Position numbers and translations under genes: made by a program
Assembly (NCBI GenBank): GCA_038323655.1
Contig: JBBQHE010000187.1
Span: forward strand, 1-8,953
Length of the DNA: 8,953 nucleotides
Source: Humitalea sp038323655
GTDB taxonomy: Bacteria; Pseudomonadota; Alphaproteobacteria; Acetobacterales; Acetobacteraceae
Direction of reading: 5' to 3'
Shown here: piece after piece, positions 1 to 7,323 of the stretch
How positions within the stretch are numbered: position 1 is the stretch's first letter
How the letters are laid out: every line of letters begins with the position of its first letter
The notes under the pieces: model-generated
Seen by the model: only the letters and a program-made list of their open reading frames with translations
What the model was told of the DNA's origin: nothing
Databases searched by the model: none

Positions 1-1
1 G

Positions 2-322
2 GTCCCTGCCCAGGCGCAGGACTGGCCACGCCGCAACACCGCCGAGTTGCAGGCGCTGGACAAGGTCACCGCCCGCGTCAGCACCTTCCGCGTCAACGTC
101 GGCACGCCGACACGTTTCGGCACGCTCACCATATTCCTGCGCGCCTGCCACGCCCGCCCGCCGGATGAGGTGCCGGATGCCGCGGCCTGGCTGGAGATCA
201 CCGACGAACGCGCCGCGGCCGACGCGCCCGCGGCCTTCCGCGGCTGGATGTTCGCCAGCGCCCCCGGCGTGCACACGCTGGAACACCCGGTCTATGACAT
301 TCGCGTGCTGGACTGCCGTTAG
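2..322 (+). CDS. DUF2155 domain-containing protein (5' end cut by window)
   Basis: The reading frame is open from the first full codon at position 2 to the TAG at 320-322, so the gene begins upstream of the window. The visible 106 residues begin with PAQAQDWPRR, which looks like the end of a signal peptide (cleavage near AQA-Q) and suggests an exported protein. The rest matches what I recall of DUF2155: an ALDKVTARVSTFRVNVG strand, FGTLTIFLRACHARPP, a GWMFAS motif and the closing HPVYDIRVLDC. Two cysteines, one in RACHARPP and one three residues before the end, could form a disulfide. The family is common in alphaproteobacteria, and I know of no established biochemical role. The TTG at 47 is an internal leucine, not a start. 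The 3' end overlaps the oppositely oriented oxidoreductase by 4 bp. Confidence 0.88.
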   Translation, partial: VPAQAQDWPRRNTAELQALDKVTARVSTFRVNVGTPTRFGTLTIFLRACHARPPDEVPDAAAWLEITDERAAADAPAAFRGWMFASAPGVHTLEHPVYDIRVLDCR

Positions 323-1335
323 TCGATCGCCACCACCAGCTTGCCGAAGTTCTGGCCGGTCAGCAGCCCGATGAAGGCCTCGGGCGCCCGGGCAAGGCCC
401 TGGACCACGTCCTCGCGCCAGACCAGCCCGTCCCTGATCCAGCCGAGCATGTCCTGGCGGAAGGTCGCATACCGCGGCCAGCCCGTGTCGCTGACGATGA
501 AGCCCTGAATATGCAGGCGCTTGCGCACCACGGGGCCTAGGTTGGGCCCGGCCGGCGCGCCAGCGGCATCAGCGCCCGGCGCCTCGTTGTACTGCGCGAT
601 CATGCCGCACATCACCATGCGGCCGAAGTCGCGCAGGCGCGGGAAGACCGCGGCCTGCACCGCGCCGCCGACATTCTCCCAATAGACATCAATGCCATCG
701 GGGCAGGCAGCATCGAGCTGGGCGGCCAGGTCGCCGCGATGGTCGAGGCAGGCGTCGAAGCCCAGCGTGCCGGTGACGAAGGCGCATTTCGCGGCCCCCC
801 CTGCGATGCCGACGACACGCGCGCCGCGGCGCTGGGCGATCTGCCCTGCCACCTGGCCGACGGCGCCGGAAGCGGCGCTGACCACGACGGTCTCGCCCGG
901 CTTGGGCCGGCCGATGTCGGTAAGCCCTGTCCAGGCCGTCAGCCCGGGCATGCCGAGCACGCCGAGATTGGCCGAAAGCGGGGCCTCGGCCTCATCCAGC
1001 CGGATCAGCCGGGCGGCCGGGACGGCAGAAAACCGCTGCCAGCCGAAGCCGCCCAGCACCGCATCGCCGGGGGCGAAGCCGGGGCTGCGGCTTTGCACGA
1101 CATGGCCGACGCAGGCGCCCTCCATCACCGCGCCGATGGCCACGGGCCTGGCGTAGGACTTCGCGTCCGACATGCGGCCCCGCATGTACGGATCCAGGCT
1201 GAGGAAGCGGTGCCGCACCAAAACCTCGCCGTCCTGCGGCACCGGCGGGGCGGCTTCCTCGATGGTGAAGTCGGCCGCCACGGGCGCGCCTTGCGGGCGC
1301 CGGGCGAGCAGGATGCGCAGGTTGGTTTCGGTCAT
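319..1335 (-). CDS. NADP-dependent oxidoreductase, zinc-independent MDR family (CurA/leukotriene B4 dehydrogenase-like)
   Basis: This 338-residue protein is close to the usual length of NADPH-dependent 2-alkenal/enone reductases of the medium-chain dehydrogenase superfamily, such as E. coli CurA or mammalian PTGR1. They reduce the C=C bond of alpha,beta-unsaturated carbonyls in the cytosol. The N-terminal GroES-like domain carries LSLDPYMRGRM (45-55). The Rossmann domain has GMPGLTAWTGL (128-138), the nucleotide loop AASGAVGQVAG (154-164), a lysine at 183 where these enzymes contact the NADPH 2'-phosphate, and DVYWENVGG (216-224). I see no catalytic or structural zinc cysteine cluster. The ATG at 1335 is preferred over the more upstream ATG at 1419 because an AAGGA Shine-Dalgarno lies just before it and the family homology begins there. 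The longer form would also overlap the upstream gene. The true substrate cannot be told from sequence. Confidence 0.93.
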   Translation of the reverse strand: MTETNLRILLARRPQGAPVAADFTIEEAAPPVPQDGEVLVRHRFLSLDPYMRGRMSDAKSYARPVAIGAVMEGACVGHVVQSRSPGFAPGDAVLGGFGWQRFSAVPAARLIRLDEAEAPLSANLGVLGMPGLTAWTGLTDIGRPKPGETVVVSAASGAVGQVAGQIAQRRGARVVGIAGGAAKCAFVTGTLGFDACLDHRGDLAAQLDAACPDGIDVYWENVGGAVQAAVFPRLRDFGRMVMCGMIAQYNEAPGADAAGAPAGPNLGPVVRKRLHIQGFIVSDTGWPRYATFRQDMLGWIRDGLVWREDVVQGLARAPEAFIGLLTGQNFGKLVVAID

Positions 1336-1360
1336 GGTGGGTCCTTCGGTCTGGGCTGCG

Positions 1361-1678
1361 CTAATCCGGCGCGATGCGCCGGCGCACCGTGTGCGTCTGG
1401 CCCTGCACGCCGCAGGCACGCGCGCGGTCCAACTGGGCCGCGGCCGCGGCCGCCGAGGCCAAGGGTTCGGAGATGACCACGTAGAGCCCCTGCACCAGGC
1501 CTTCGTAGTACTCGCTGTCCTCGGCCGCCACCTTGATGCCGCAGGACAGCAGCCGCTGCATCGTGGCCAGGTCCGCGCGGTCGCGCGTCGAACTGTACAG
1601 GTTGTGCGGCGCCGTGCGGGTCTGCGCCCAGGCGCTCGTCGCCAGGCCGAGTCCTAGGACCAGGGTCAGATGACGCAT
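1361..1678 (-). CDS. Small secreted protein of unknown function, possibly SPOR-like
   Basis: This 105-residue protein starts with a clear signal peptide, MRHLTLVLGLGLATSAWA, with likely cleavage after residue 18 (AWA-Q), so it should be periplasmic. I do not recognise a named family with certainty. The mature part has two similar halves. DLATMQRLLSCGIKV (36-50) and AAAQLDRARACGVQG (79-93) both end a predicted helix with Cys-Gly, and YVVIS (66-70) looks like a strand. This beta-alpha-beta repeat resembles a SPOR peptidoglycan-binding domain, but that is inference. Cys46 and Cys89 could form a disulfide. The ATG at 1678 is chosen because it begins the signal peptide and has GGAGA about 10 nt upstream; the frame-open ATG at 1729 adds a non-signal leader. 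The oxidoreductase start lies 25 bp downstream, so the two may be co-transcribed. Confidence 0.7.
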   Translation of the reverse strand: MRHLTLVLGLGLATSAWAQTRTAPHNLYSSTRDRADLATMQRLLSCGIKVAAEDSEYYEGLVQGLYVVISEPLASAAAAAAQLDRARACGVQGQTHTVRRRIAPD

Positions 1679-1794
1679 CGTGCTGGTTTCTCCGGCACGC
1701 AAGCTATCGCGCCTGGGCGGTTCGGCCACCCCCCTTCTTGCCGCTGCCGCCGCGATACGCCACGACAGCGCAAAGCCACGCCGAGGAAACCGCC

Positions 1795-2814
1795 ATGTTC
1801 GAAACCACCGTCGCCGGCAGCCTGCCCAAGCCCGCCTGGCTCGCGGAGACGAAGACCCTCTGGCCCGCCTGGAAGGCGGATGGCGCCGAGCGCGAGACCG
1901 CCAAGCGCGACGCGACGCTGCTGTGGCTGAAGGAACAGGAAGACGCCGGCATCGATATCGTCACCGACGGCGAACAGTCCCGCCAGCACTTCGTGCACGG
2001 CTTCCTGGAGCAGGTCGAAGGGATCGATTTTTCGAAGAAGGTGAAGATGGGCATCCGCAACAACCGCTACGACGCGATGGTGCCCACGGTGACCGGGCCG
2101 CTGCGCCTGAAGGGGCGCGTCCACGCGACCGAAGCCCAGTTGATGCGCGCGCATACGACGCACAAGATCAAGTTCACCCTGCCAGGGCCGATGACCATCA
2201 TCGACACCATCGCCGACGGCCACTACGGCGACCGCGTGAAAATGGCCATGGCCTTTGCCGATCTGATCAACCAGGAAGCGCGCGCCCTGCAGGCCGACGG
2301 CATCGACGTGATCCAGATCGATGAACCTGCCTTCAACGTCTACATGGACGAGGTGACCGTCTGGGGCATCGCAGCACTGGAACGCTGCCTGGCCGGGCTG
2401 ACCTGCACCACCGGCGTCCACATCTGCTACGGCTACGGCATCGAGGCGAACATCGCCTGGAAAAAGACGCTTGGCGACGAATGGCGCCAATACGAAAAAA
2501 TCTTCCCCGCACTCGCGGCCAGCAGCGTCCATCAGATCTCCCTGGAATGCGCCAATTCGAAAGTGCCCCTGTCGCTGCTGGGCCTGCTGCAAGGCAAGGA
2601 CGTGCTGGTGGGGGTGATCGACGTCGCTTCCGACACGGTGGAAACCCCCGAACAGGTGGCCGCGACCATCGCCGAAGCCCGGCGCTACATCCCCGCCGAC
2701 CGCATCTTCCCCTGCACGAACTGCGGCATGGCGCCGATGGACCGCGGCATCGCCGTGGCGAAACTGCGGGCACTGAGCGCAGGCGCGCGGCTGGCGTGTG
2801 AAGCGATGGGGTAG
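1795..2814 (+). CDS. Cobalamin-independent methionine synthase, stand-alone MetE catalytic domain (core-MetE, MesD-like)
   Basis: This 339-residue protein corresponds to the C-terminal catalytic barrel of MetE and lacks the N-terminal folate-binding half of the roughly 750-residue enzyme. It is predicted to methylate homocysteine to methionine in the cytosol. The zinc site is intact: His209 and Cys211 (VHICYGYG), Glu251 (SLECANS) and Cys310 (PCTNCGMAP). Homocysteine-binding residues are visible in DGEQSRQHFV (58-67) and QIDEPAF (174-180). GSLPKPAWLAE near the start and the DEWRQYEKIFPAL block resemble the MesD type, a folate-independent class reported to work with a DUF1852 partner (MesX). 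No such partner lies in this window. The ATG at 1795 has GAGGAAA 5 nt upstream; the more upstream in-frame ATG at 1738 precedes the homology. Epoxyalkane:coenzyme M transferase belongs to the same superfamily, but methionine synthase fits better. Confidence 0.9.
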   Translation: MFETTVAGSLPKPAWLAETKTLWPAWKADGAERETAKRDATLLWLKEQEDAGIDIVTDGEQSRQHFVHGFLEQVEGIDFSKKVKMGIRNNRYDAMVPTVTGPLRLKGRVHATEAQLMRAHTTHKIKFTLPGPMTIIDTIADGHYGDRVKMAMAFADLINQEARALQADGIDVIQIDEPAFNVYMDEVTVWGIAALERCLAGLTCTTGVHICYGYGIEANIAWKKTLGDEWRQYEKIFPALAASSVHQISLECANSKVPLSLLGLLQGKDVLVGVIDVASDTVETPEQVAATIAEARRYIPADRIFPCTNCGMAPMDRGIAVAKLRALSAGARLACEAMG

Positions 2815-2820
2815 GGTGCG

Positions 2821-3043
2821 CTCCTGGAGAGGGCTTTGCCCTCCCCAGACCCCTCCCAGCAGGGGACCGTGTCGCCTGCACCCGCCGTTGTTGGTTGCCC
2901 AAGGCGAGGGAGGGGCATCGAGGGAGTGCCCTTGATGAAGGGCGTTCGCTGCCCCTCCCTCGCCTTGGGCAACTTACCAAGTGGGTCCAGGGGCCTCAGG
3001 CTCCTGGTGGGGGGAGTTTGAGGGGGGCAAAGCCCCTCTCAAG
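2821..3043. repeat. Palindromic intergenic repeat element, copy 1
   Basis: The element starts 6 bp after the MetE-like stop. It is an imperfect inverted repeat of about 220 bp built from three stem-loops. The left hairpin (2824-2848) pairs 10 of 11 bases around a TTT loop. The centre (2894-2973) is a long stem. The right hairpin (3018-3042) pairs 11 bases, one a G-T wobble, around an AAA loop. The left 60 bp and the reverse complement of the right 60 bp are recognisably similar. It shares an 18-base block (2875-2892) and GGGTCCAGGGG (2983-2993) with the copy at the right edge of the window. There is no transposase gene, so it is REP/BIME-like or a non-autonomous MITE-like element. Its right part is also the 3' end of ftsK. 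Confidence 0.85.
2894..2973. repeat. Long central stem-loop of repeat copy 1
   Basis: The arms 2894-2917 and 2950-2973 are perfect reverse complements over all 24 bases. Within the 32-base interior a second stem pairs GCCCTT (2928-2933) with AAGGGC (2938-2943) around a GATG loop. In RNA from either strand this would be a very stable hairpin. It sits between the convergent MetE-like gene and ftsK and could block transcription or 3' exonuclease from both sides. No T-tract follows either side, so it is not a textbook intrinsic terminator. The ftsK stop codon (2974-2976) abuts the outer edge of the right arm. Confidence 0.85.
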
Positions 3044-5490
3044 CCGCACCCTTCCCCGCCACACTCCTCCGACCGGCGCGTCAGCACTTCGCGCTTGCCG
3101 ACGTGGTTCGCGGCGCCGACCACGCCTTCTTTTTCCATCTGCTCGATCAGCTTGGCGGCGCGGTTGTAGCCGATGTTGAGGTGGCGTTGGACGAAGCTCG
3201 TGCTGGCCTTGCCTTCGCGGCTGACCAGGTCGACCGCCTGGTCGAACAGGGATTTCTCAGCGTCCGACCCCGCGGCGATGCCTGACAGGCCGGGGTTGGA
3301 CCCGTCGTCGTCTTCGTCGGCTTCGGTGACTTCCTCGACGTAGGAGGGTTCGCCCTGTTCGCGCAGCCAGTCCACCACGCGTTCGACTTCGGCGTCGGAC
3401 ACGAAGGGGCCGTGCACACGCGACAGGCGGCCGCCGCCGGCCATGTGCAGCATGTCGCCCATGCCCAGCAGTTGTTCCGCGCCTTGTTCGCCGAGGATGG
3501 TGCGGCTGTCGATCTTGCTGGTGACGCTGAAGGAAATGCGCGTCGGGAAGTTCGCCTTGATGGTGCCGGTGATGACATCCACCGACGGGCGCTGTGTGGC
3601 CATGATCACATGGATGCCGGCGGCGCGCGCCATCTGCGCCAGGCGTTGCACCGCGGCCTCGATCTCTTTGCCGGCCACGATCATCAGGTCGGCCATTTCG
3701 TCGATGACGACGACGATCATCGGCAGTTTGGTCAGGGCCAGCGGCTGTTCCTCGCAGACCGGCTTGCCGGTCTCGGGGTCGAAGCCGGTCTGCACGCGGC
3801 GGGTCGGCACCTGGCCGGTGCGCTGCGCCTCGATGATCTTCTCGTTGAAGCCGGCGATGTTCCGCACGCCGAGCTGCGACATGGAGCGATACCGGCGCTC
3901 CATCTCCCGCACCGTCCATTTCAGCGCGCCGATGGCTTTTGGCGGTTCGGTGACAACGGGCGCCAGCAGGTGCGGGATGCGGTCATAGACCGACAGTTCC
4001 AGCATTTTCGGATCGATCATGATGAAGCGGCATTCGTCGGGCGTAAGCCGATACAGCAGCGACAGGATCATGGTGTTGATGCCCACCGACTTGCCCGAGC
4101 CGGTGGTGCCCGCGATCAGCAGATGCGGCATCTTGGCCAGATCCGCGACCACCGGCGACCCGCCGATATCCTTGCCGAGCGCCAGCGGCAGGCGGCCCGG
4201 GTTGCGCGCCCAGTCGTTGGCCGACAGCAGTTCGTGCAGATAGACCGTCTCGCGCTTGGCATTCGGCATCTCGATGCCGATGACGTTGCGCATCGGCACG
4301 GTGGCGATGCGCACGGCGAGCACGGACATGCTGCGCGCGATGTCGTCCGCAAGCCCGATCACGCGGGACGCCTTGGTGCCGGGCGCGGGTTCCAGTTCGT
4401 AGAGCGTCACCACCGGCCCGGGGCGGATTTCCACGATCCGGCCGCGCACGCCGTAATCCTCCAGCACACTTTCCAGCATGCGGGCGTTGTTCTGCAGCGC
4501 TTCCTCGGACGGGCCTTGGTCGCGCCGGGGCGGGGCTGCCACCAGCAGGTCGAGCGGCGGCGGGCGGTAGCGCCCGTCCGGCAGGTCGAGGGCCGGCTGC
4601 ACCGCCTCGGGCCGTTTCTTGGGCGCCGGGTTGCGTTCGGCGACGCGGGGCTTTTCCGCCCGCGGGGCTGGTTCGGGGGCGGCGGCGCTGGTCTCCGCGT
4701 TGCGCAGCAGGGCGGACAGCCGCGGGTCGGGCGCGCGTTCCCGGCGGCGCAGCAGCCCTGATACGGCGCGGGCGATCGGGCCCGGGCCTTCCGGCGGCGG
4801 CGGTTCTTCGCGTGGTGGGGCGGGCGTGGTTCGGCGCAGGCGCCTGGCGATCCAGCCCGCACCGCCTCGCGCCGCGGTGCCCGCATGCCGGACCGACCCG
4901 CGCGGCAGGGCCAGGGCAAAGAGCGTCGCGGATCCCGCTGCCAGAAGCAGCCCAGTCTGCGCCACCAGGCTGCCATAGGGGCCGAACAGCGACCCCGGCA
5001 GCCCGGCCACCCAGCCCGCCAGTGCCGGCCCGACCGCGCCACCCGCCCCGGCCGCCGCAGGCAGCCCGCCCGGCAGGGGCGCCAGGGTCAGCGCGGCGGC
5101 GGCCAGCGGCAGCGCCGCCAGCAGGGCCGCCAGTCGCCCAGCGAAAGGCTGCACGCCGCGATGCGCCGCCAGCCGCCCGGCCCAGACCAGCAGGCTGGCC
5201 GGCAGCAGCAGCGCCGCCCAGCCAAAGCCCTGCCACAGCAGGTCGGCCACAACCGCCCCGCCAGGCCCCGCCAGGTTGTGCACCGGCAGATGCGTGGCGG
5301 TGGACAGTGAGGGATCGGCCGCGTTGTAGCTGCCCAGCGCGACCAGCAGCCCGAGCCCTGCCAGCCCCGCGATCAGGCCCAGCGTCTCGCCCAGGCGGCG
5401 GGCGAGTGCTGCCTTGACCGCGGGGGAGGCAAAGCGATGCCCGGCCGCCGGGGCGGCGTTGGCACGTTCGGCAAGGGCGACACGAGGCAT
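2974..5490 (-). CDS. ftsK: DNA translocase FtsK
   Basis: This 838-residue FtsK/SpoIIIE translocase pumps double-stranded DNA at the division septum and helps resolve chromosome dimers. The N-terminal region (about 33-196) has several hydrophobic segments, consistent with the usual four-helix membrane anchor. A Pro/Arg-rich linker follows (about 200-325). The motor domain has Walker A GTTGSGKS (461-468), Walker B IVVVIDE (592-598), and the conserved HVIMATQRPSVDVITG and ANFPTRISF blocks. The winged-helix gamma domain that reads KOPS spans about 746-803 and ends in HVGKREVL, where FtsK proteins usually stop soon after. Here 35 further residues follow, and the last 22 (817-838) are read through the palindromic repeat. 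The ATG at 5490 has only a weak GGA upstream, so the exact start is less certain. The amtB stop is 84 bp upstream on the same strand; read-through from amtB is possible, and I find no convincing sigma-70 promoter. Confidence 0.95.
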   Translation of the reverse strand: MPRVALAERANAAPAAGHRFASPAVKAALARRLGETLGLIAGLAGLGLLVALGSYNAADPSLSTATHLPVHNLAGPGGAVVADLLWQGFGWAALLLPASLLVWAGRLAAHRGVQPFAGRLAALLAALPLAAAALTLAPLPGGLPAAAGAGGAVGPALAGWVAGLPGSLFGPYGSLVAQTGLLLAAGSATLFALALPRGSVRHAGTAARGGAGWIARRLRRTTPAPPREEPPPPEGPGPIARAVSGLLRRRERAPDPRLSALLRNAETSAAAPEPAPRAEKPRVAERNPAPKKRPEAVQPALDLPDGRYRPPPLDLLVAAPPRRDQGPSEEALQNNARMLESVLEDYGVRGRIVEIRPGPVVTLYELEPAPGTKASRVIGLADDIARSMSVLAVRIATVPMRNVIGIEMPNAKRETVYLHELLSANDWARNPGRLPLALGKDIGGSPVVADLAKMPHLLIAGTTGSGKSVGINTMILSLLYRLTPDECRFIMIDPKMLELSVYDRIPHLLAPVVTEPPKAIGALKWTVREMERRYRSMSQLGVRNIAGFNEKIIEAQRTGQVPTRRVQTGFDPETGKPVCEEQPLALTKLPMIVVVIDEMADLMIVAGKEIEAAVQRLAQMARAAGIHVIMATQRPSVDVITGTIKANFPTRISFSVTSKIDSRTILGEQGAEQLLGMGDMLHMAGGGRLSRVHGPFVSDAEVERVVDWLREQGEPSYVEEVTEADEDDDGSNPGLSGIAAGSDAEKSLFDQAVDLVSREGKASTSFVQRHLNIGYNRAAKLIEQMEKEGVVGAANHVGKREVLTRRSEECGGEGCGLRGALPPSNSPHQEPEAPGPTW

Positions 5491-5574
5491 GGGCGGTCCG
5501 ACTGCTTCAGATGATGCGGCAGCCTAGCACTACAAAAGCCTGACCCGGCGCCCCCGCTGCCAAACGGCGTGACC

Positions 5575-6906
5575 TCAGCCCAGGCGTTCGCCGTGCATCG
5601 TCACGTCCAGGCCTTCGCGTTCCTCTTCCTCGGTCACGCGCAGGCCGATGATGATGTCCACGATCTTCAGCAGGATGAAGGTGCCGACCGCGGTGTACAG
5701 GAAGGTCGCACCCGTCGCGTAGAGCTGGATGATCACCTGGTCGACCGAGCCCGACACGCCGTCCGGCATCGCCGTCGTCGCCGACAGCGGGCCATAGGCG
5801 AACCAGCCGACCAGGATCGCGCCGACGATGCCGCAGATGCCGTGCACGCCGAAGGCGTCCAGGCTGTCGTCATAGCCGCACATGTGCTTCAGCGCGGTGG
5901 CACCCCAGAAGCCCGCGAGCCCGGCGACCACGCCGATGATCACGGCCGGGACAGGCAGCACGAAGCCGGAGGCCGGGGTGATGGCGACCAGGCCCGCGAC
6001 GACGCCCGAGATGGCGCCGAGCACGGAGGGCTTGCCCTTGATGATCCACTCGGCAAAGAGCCAGGCCAGCGCCGCCGCGGCAGCGGCCAGATGCGTCACC
6101 AGGAAGGCCATGCCGGCCCGGGCACCGGCGGCACCGGCCGACCCCGCGTTGAAGCCGAACCAGCCCACCCACAGCAGGCTGGCGCCGATGACGGCCAGCG
6201 CCAGGTTGTAGGGGGACATGTTGTCCGACCCCAGGCCCACGCGCTTGCCCAGCACGATGGCCGCGACCAGGCCCGCCACGCCGGCGTTGATGTGCACGAC
6301 GGTGCCGCCGGCAAAATCCAGCGCACCCATGGCGAACAGCCAGCCGTTCGGATGCCAGACCCAATGCGCGATCGGGCTGTAGATCAGCACCGTCCAGAGG
6401 ATGGTGAAGACCACGAGGGCGGAGAACTTCATCCGGTCGGCGAAGGCGCCGGCGATCAGCGCCGGCGTAATGATGGCGAAGGTCATCTGGAACATCAGGA
6501 AGACGCTCTCAGGGATGGTGAAGGCCACCGCCGCGTCGCCGGAACCGAGCGTGAAGGGCTTGTCCCAATCCGTCGCCAGCCCGTTCAGGAACAGCTTGGA
6601 GAAGTCCCCGATGTAGGCGCCGCCCTCGCCGAAGGCCAGGCTGTAGCCGACCACCATCCAGACGATGGACACGATCGCCGCGATCGCGACCGACTGCATC
6701 ATCGTCGCCAGCACGTTCTTCTTGCGGACCATGCCCGCGTAGAACAATGCCAGGCCCGGCACCGTCATCATCAGCACCAGGGCCGCGGAGGTCATCATCC
6801 AGGCGGTGTCGCCGGTGTTGATCGTCGCGTCCTGGGCGAACGCAGGCCCCGCCAGGAAAAGAGCGGGCAGCAGCGCGGCCGCGCCGCGCGCCATCGAGCG
6901 CATCAT
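5575..6906 (-). CDS. amtB: Ammonium transporter AmtB
   Basis: This 443-residue Amt/MEP/Rh channel carries ammonium into the cell. Residues 1-24 look like a signal peptide (LFLAGPAFA-Q), as is common in bacterial Amt proteins, followed by about 11 membrane helices. Recognised pore residues, by alignment with my memory of E. coli AmtB, are the twin histidines His205 (GGTVVHINAG) and His355 (DAFGVHGICG), Asp197 (ALDFAGG), the Phe gate at 143 and 252, Trp184 and Ser256. The C-terminal tail LRVTEEEEREGLDVTMHGER is the segment that contacts GlnK when the channel is shut. The paired ATG codons at 6906 and 6903 follow AGGGG at a 7-base spacing. The frame stays open upstream only as a shadow of glnK. 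It lies 35 bp downstream of glnK in one operon. Confidence 0.96.
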   Translation of the reverse strand: MMRSMARGAAALLPALFLAGPAFAQDATINTGDTAWMMTSAALVLMMTVPGLALFYAGMVRKKNVLATMMQSVAIAAIVSIVWMVVGYSLAFGEGGAYIGDFSKLFLNGLATDWDKPFTLGSGDAAVAFTIPESVFLMFQMTFAIITPALIAGAFADRMKFSALVVFTILWTVLIYSPIAHWVWHPNGWLFAMGALDFAGGTVVHINAGVAGLVAAIVLGKRVGLGSDNMSPYNLALAVIGASLLWVGWFGFNAGSAGAAGARAGMAFLVTHLAAAAAALAWLFAEWIIKGKPSVLGAISGVVAGLVAITPASGFVLPVPAVIIGVVAGLAGFWGATALKHMCGYDDSLDAFGVHGICGIVGAILVGWFAYGPLSATTAMPDGVSGSVDQVIIQLYATGATFLYTAVGTFILLKIVDIIIGLRVTEEEEREGLDVTMHGERLG

Positions 6907-6941
6907 GTGGAATCCCCTATGTGGAATGGTTGAGGCGGGCA

Positions 6942-7280
6942 TCAGAGCGCCGCGTTGTCCGTCTCGCCGGTCCGGATGCGCAGGGCGCGGTCCAGGTCCA
7001 GCACGAAAACCTTGCCGTCGCCGATCTTGCCGGTGCGCGCGGTCGTGGCGATGGCCTCGACCACCGCATCGACCATATCCGCCGGCACGGCGACCTCGAT
7101 CTTCAGCTTGGGCAGAAAGGAGACGTGGTACTCCGCCCCGCGATAGATTTCGGTCTGGCCCTTCTGCCGCCCGAATCCCTTGACTTCTGTCACCGTCAGC
7201 CCTTGCACCCCGAGCGGGGTGAGCGCTTCGCGCACCTCGTCCAGCTTGAACGGCTTGATGATCGCGATCACCAACTTCAT
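6942..7280 (-). CDS. glnK: Nitrogen regulatory protein P-II (GlnK)
   Basis: This 112-residue PII signal protein has the standard family length. It senses ATP/ADP and 2-oxoglutarate, is uridylylated by GlnD, and blocks AmtB when nitrogen is plentiful. The start MKLVIAIIKPFKLDEVREAL is typical. The T-loop contains GQTEIYRGAEYHVSFLPK (41-58) with the uridylylated Tyr51, and the B-loop is TARTGKIGDGKVFV (81-94). The C-terminus RIRTGETDNAAL is also typical. Linkage to amtB favours the name glnK over glnB. The ATG at 7280 follows GGGGGCGAG. A sigma-54-like promoter lies about 45-60 bp upstream, consistent with nitrogen-limited expression of glnK-amtB. Confidence 0.96.
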   Translation of the reverse strand: MKLVIAIIKPFKLDEVREALTPLGVQGLTVTEVKGFGRQKGQTEIYRGAEYHVSFLPKLKIEVAVPADMVDAVVEAIATTARTGKIGDGKVFVLDLDRALRIRTGETDNAAL

Positions 7281-7323
7281 CTGAAACTCGCCCCCTTATC
7301 CTGGCAGTACCTGGGGGGCTGGT

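Noticed and set aside
2829..2848. Intrinsic (Rho-independent) terminator after the MetE-like gene
   Set aside because: The stem-loop is good, but CCCAGACCCC follows it instead of a T-run, so I kept it as part of the repeat element.
2836..3021. Short rightward frames inside the palindromic repeat as a small gene
   Set aside because: The frames lie in low-complexity inverted-repeat sequence with no ribosome-binding site or conserved motif.
3412..4761. A 449-codon rightward open frame opposite ftsK
   Set aside because: The composition is typical of an antisense shadow (many His, Arg and Gln), and it lies over the highly conserved FtsK motor domain.
5491..5574. A sigma-70 promoter for ftsK, with TAGGCT as -10
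   Set aside because: No acceptable -35 element lies 16-18 bp upstream, so the match is too weak to annotate.
5569..6933. A 454-codon rightward open frame opposite amtB
   Set aside because: The translation is rich in His, Asp, Arg and Gly with no recognisable motif, while the opposite strand encodes a textbook AmtB. It is a shadow caused by high GC.
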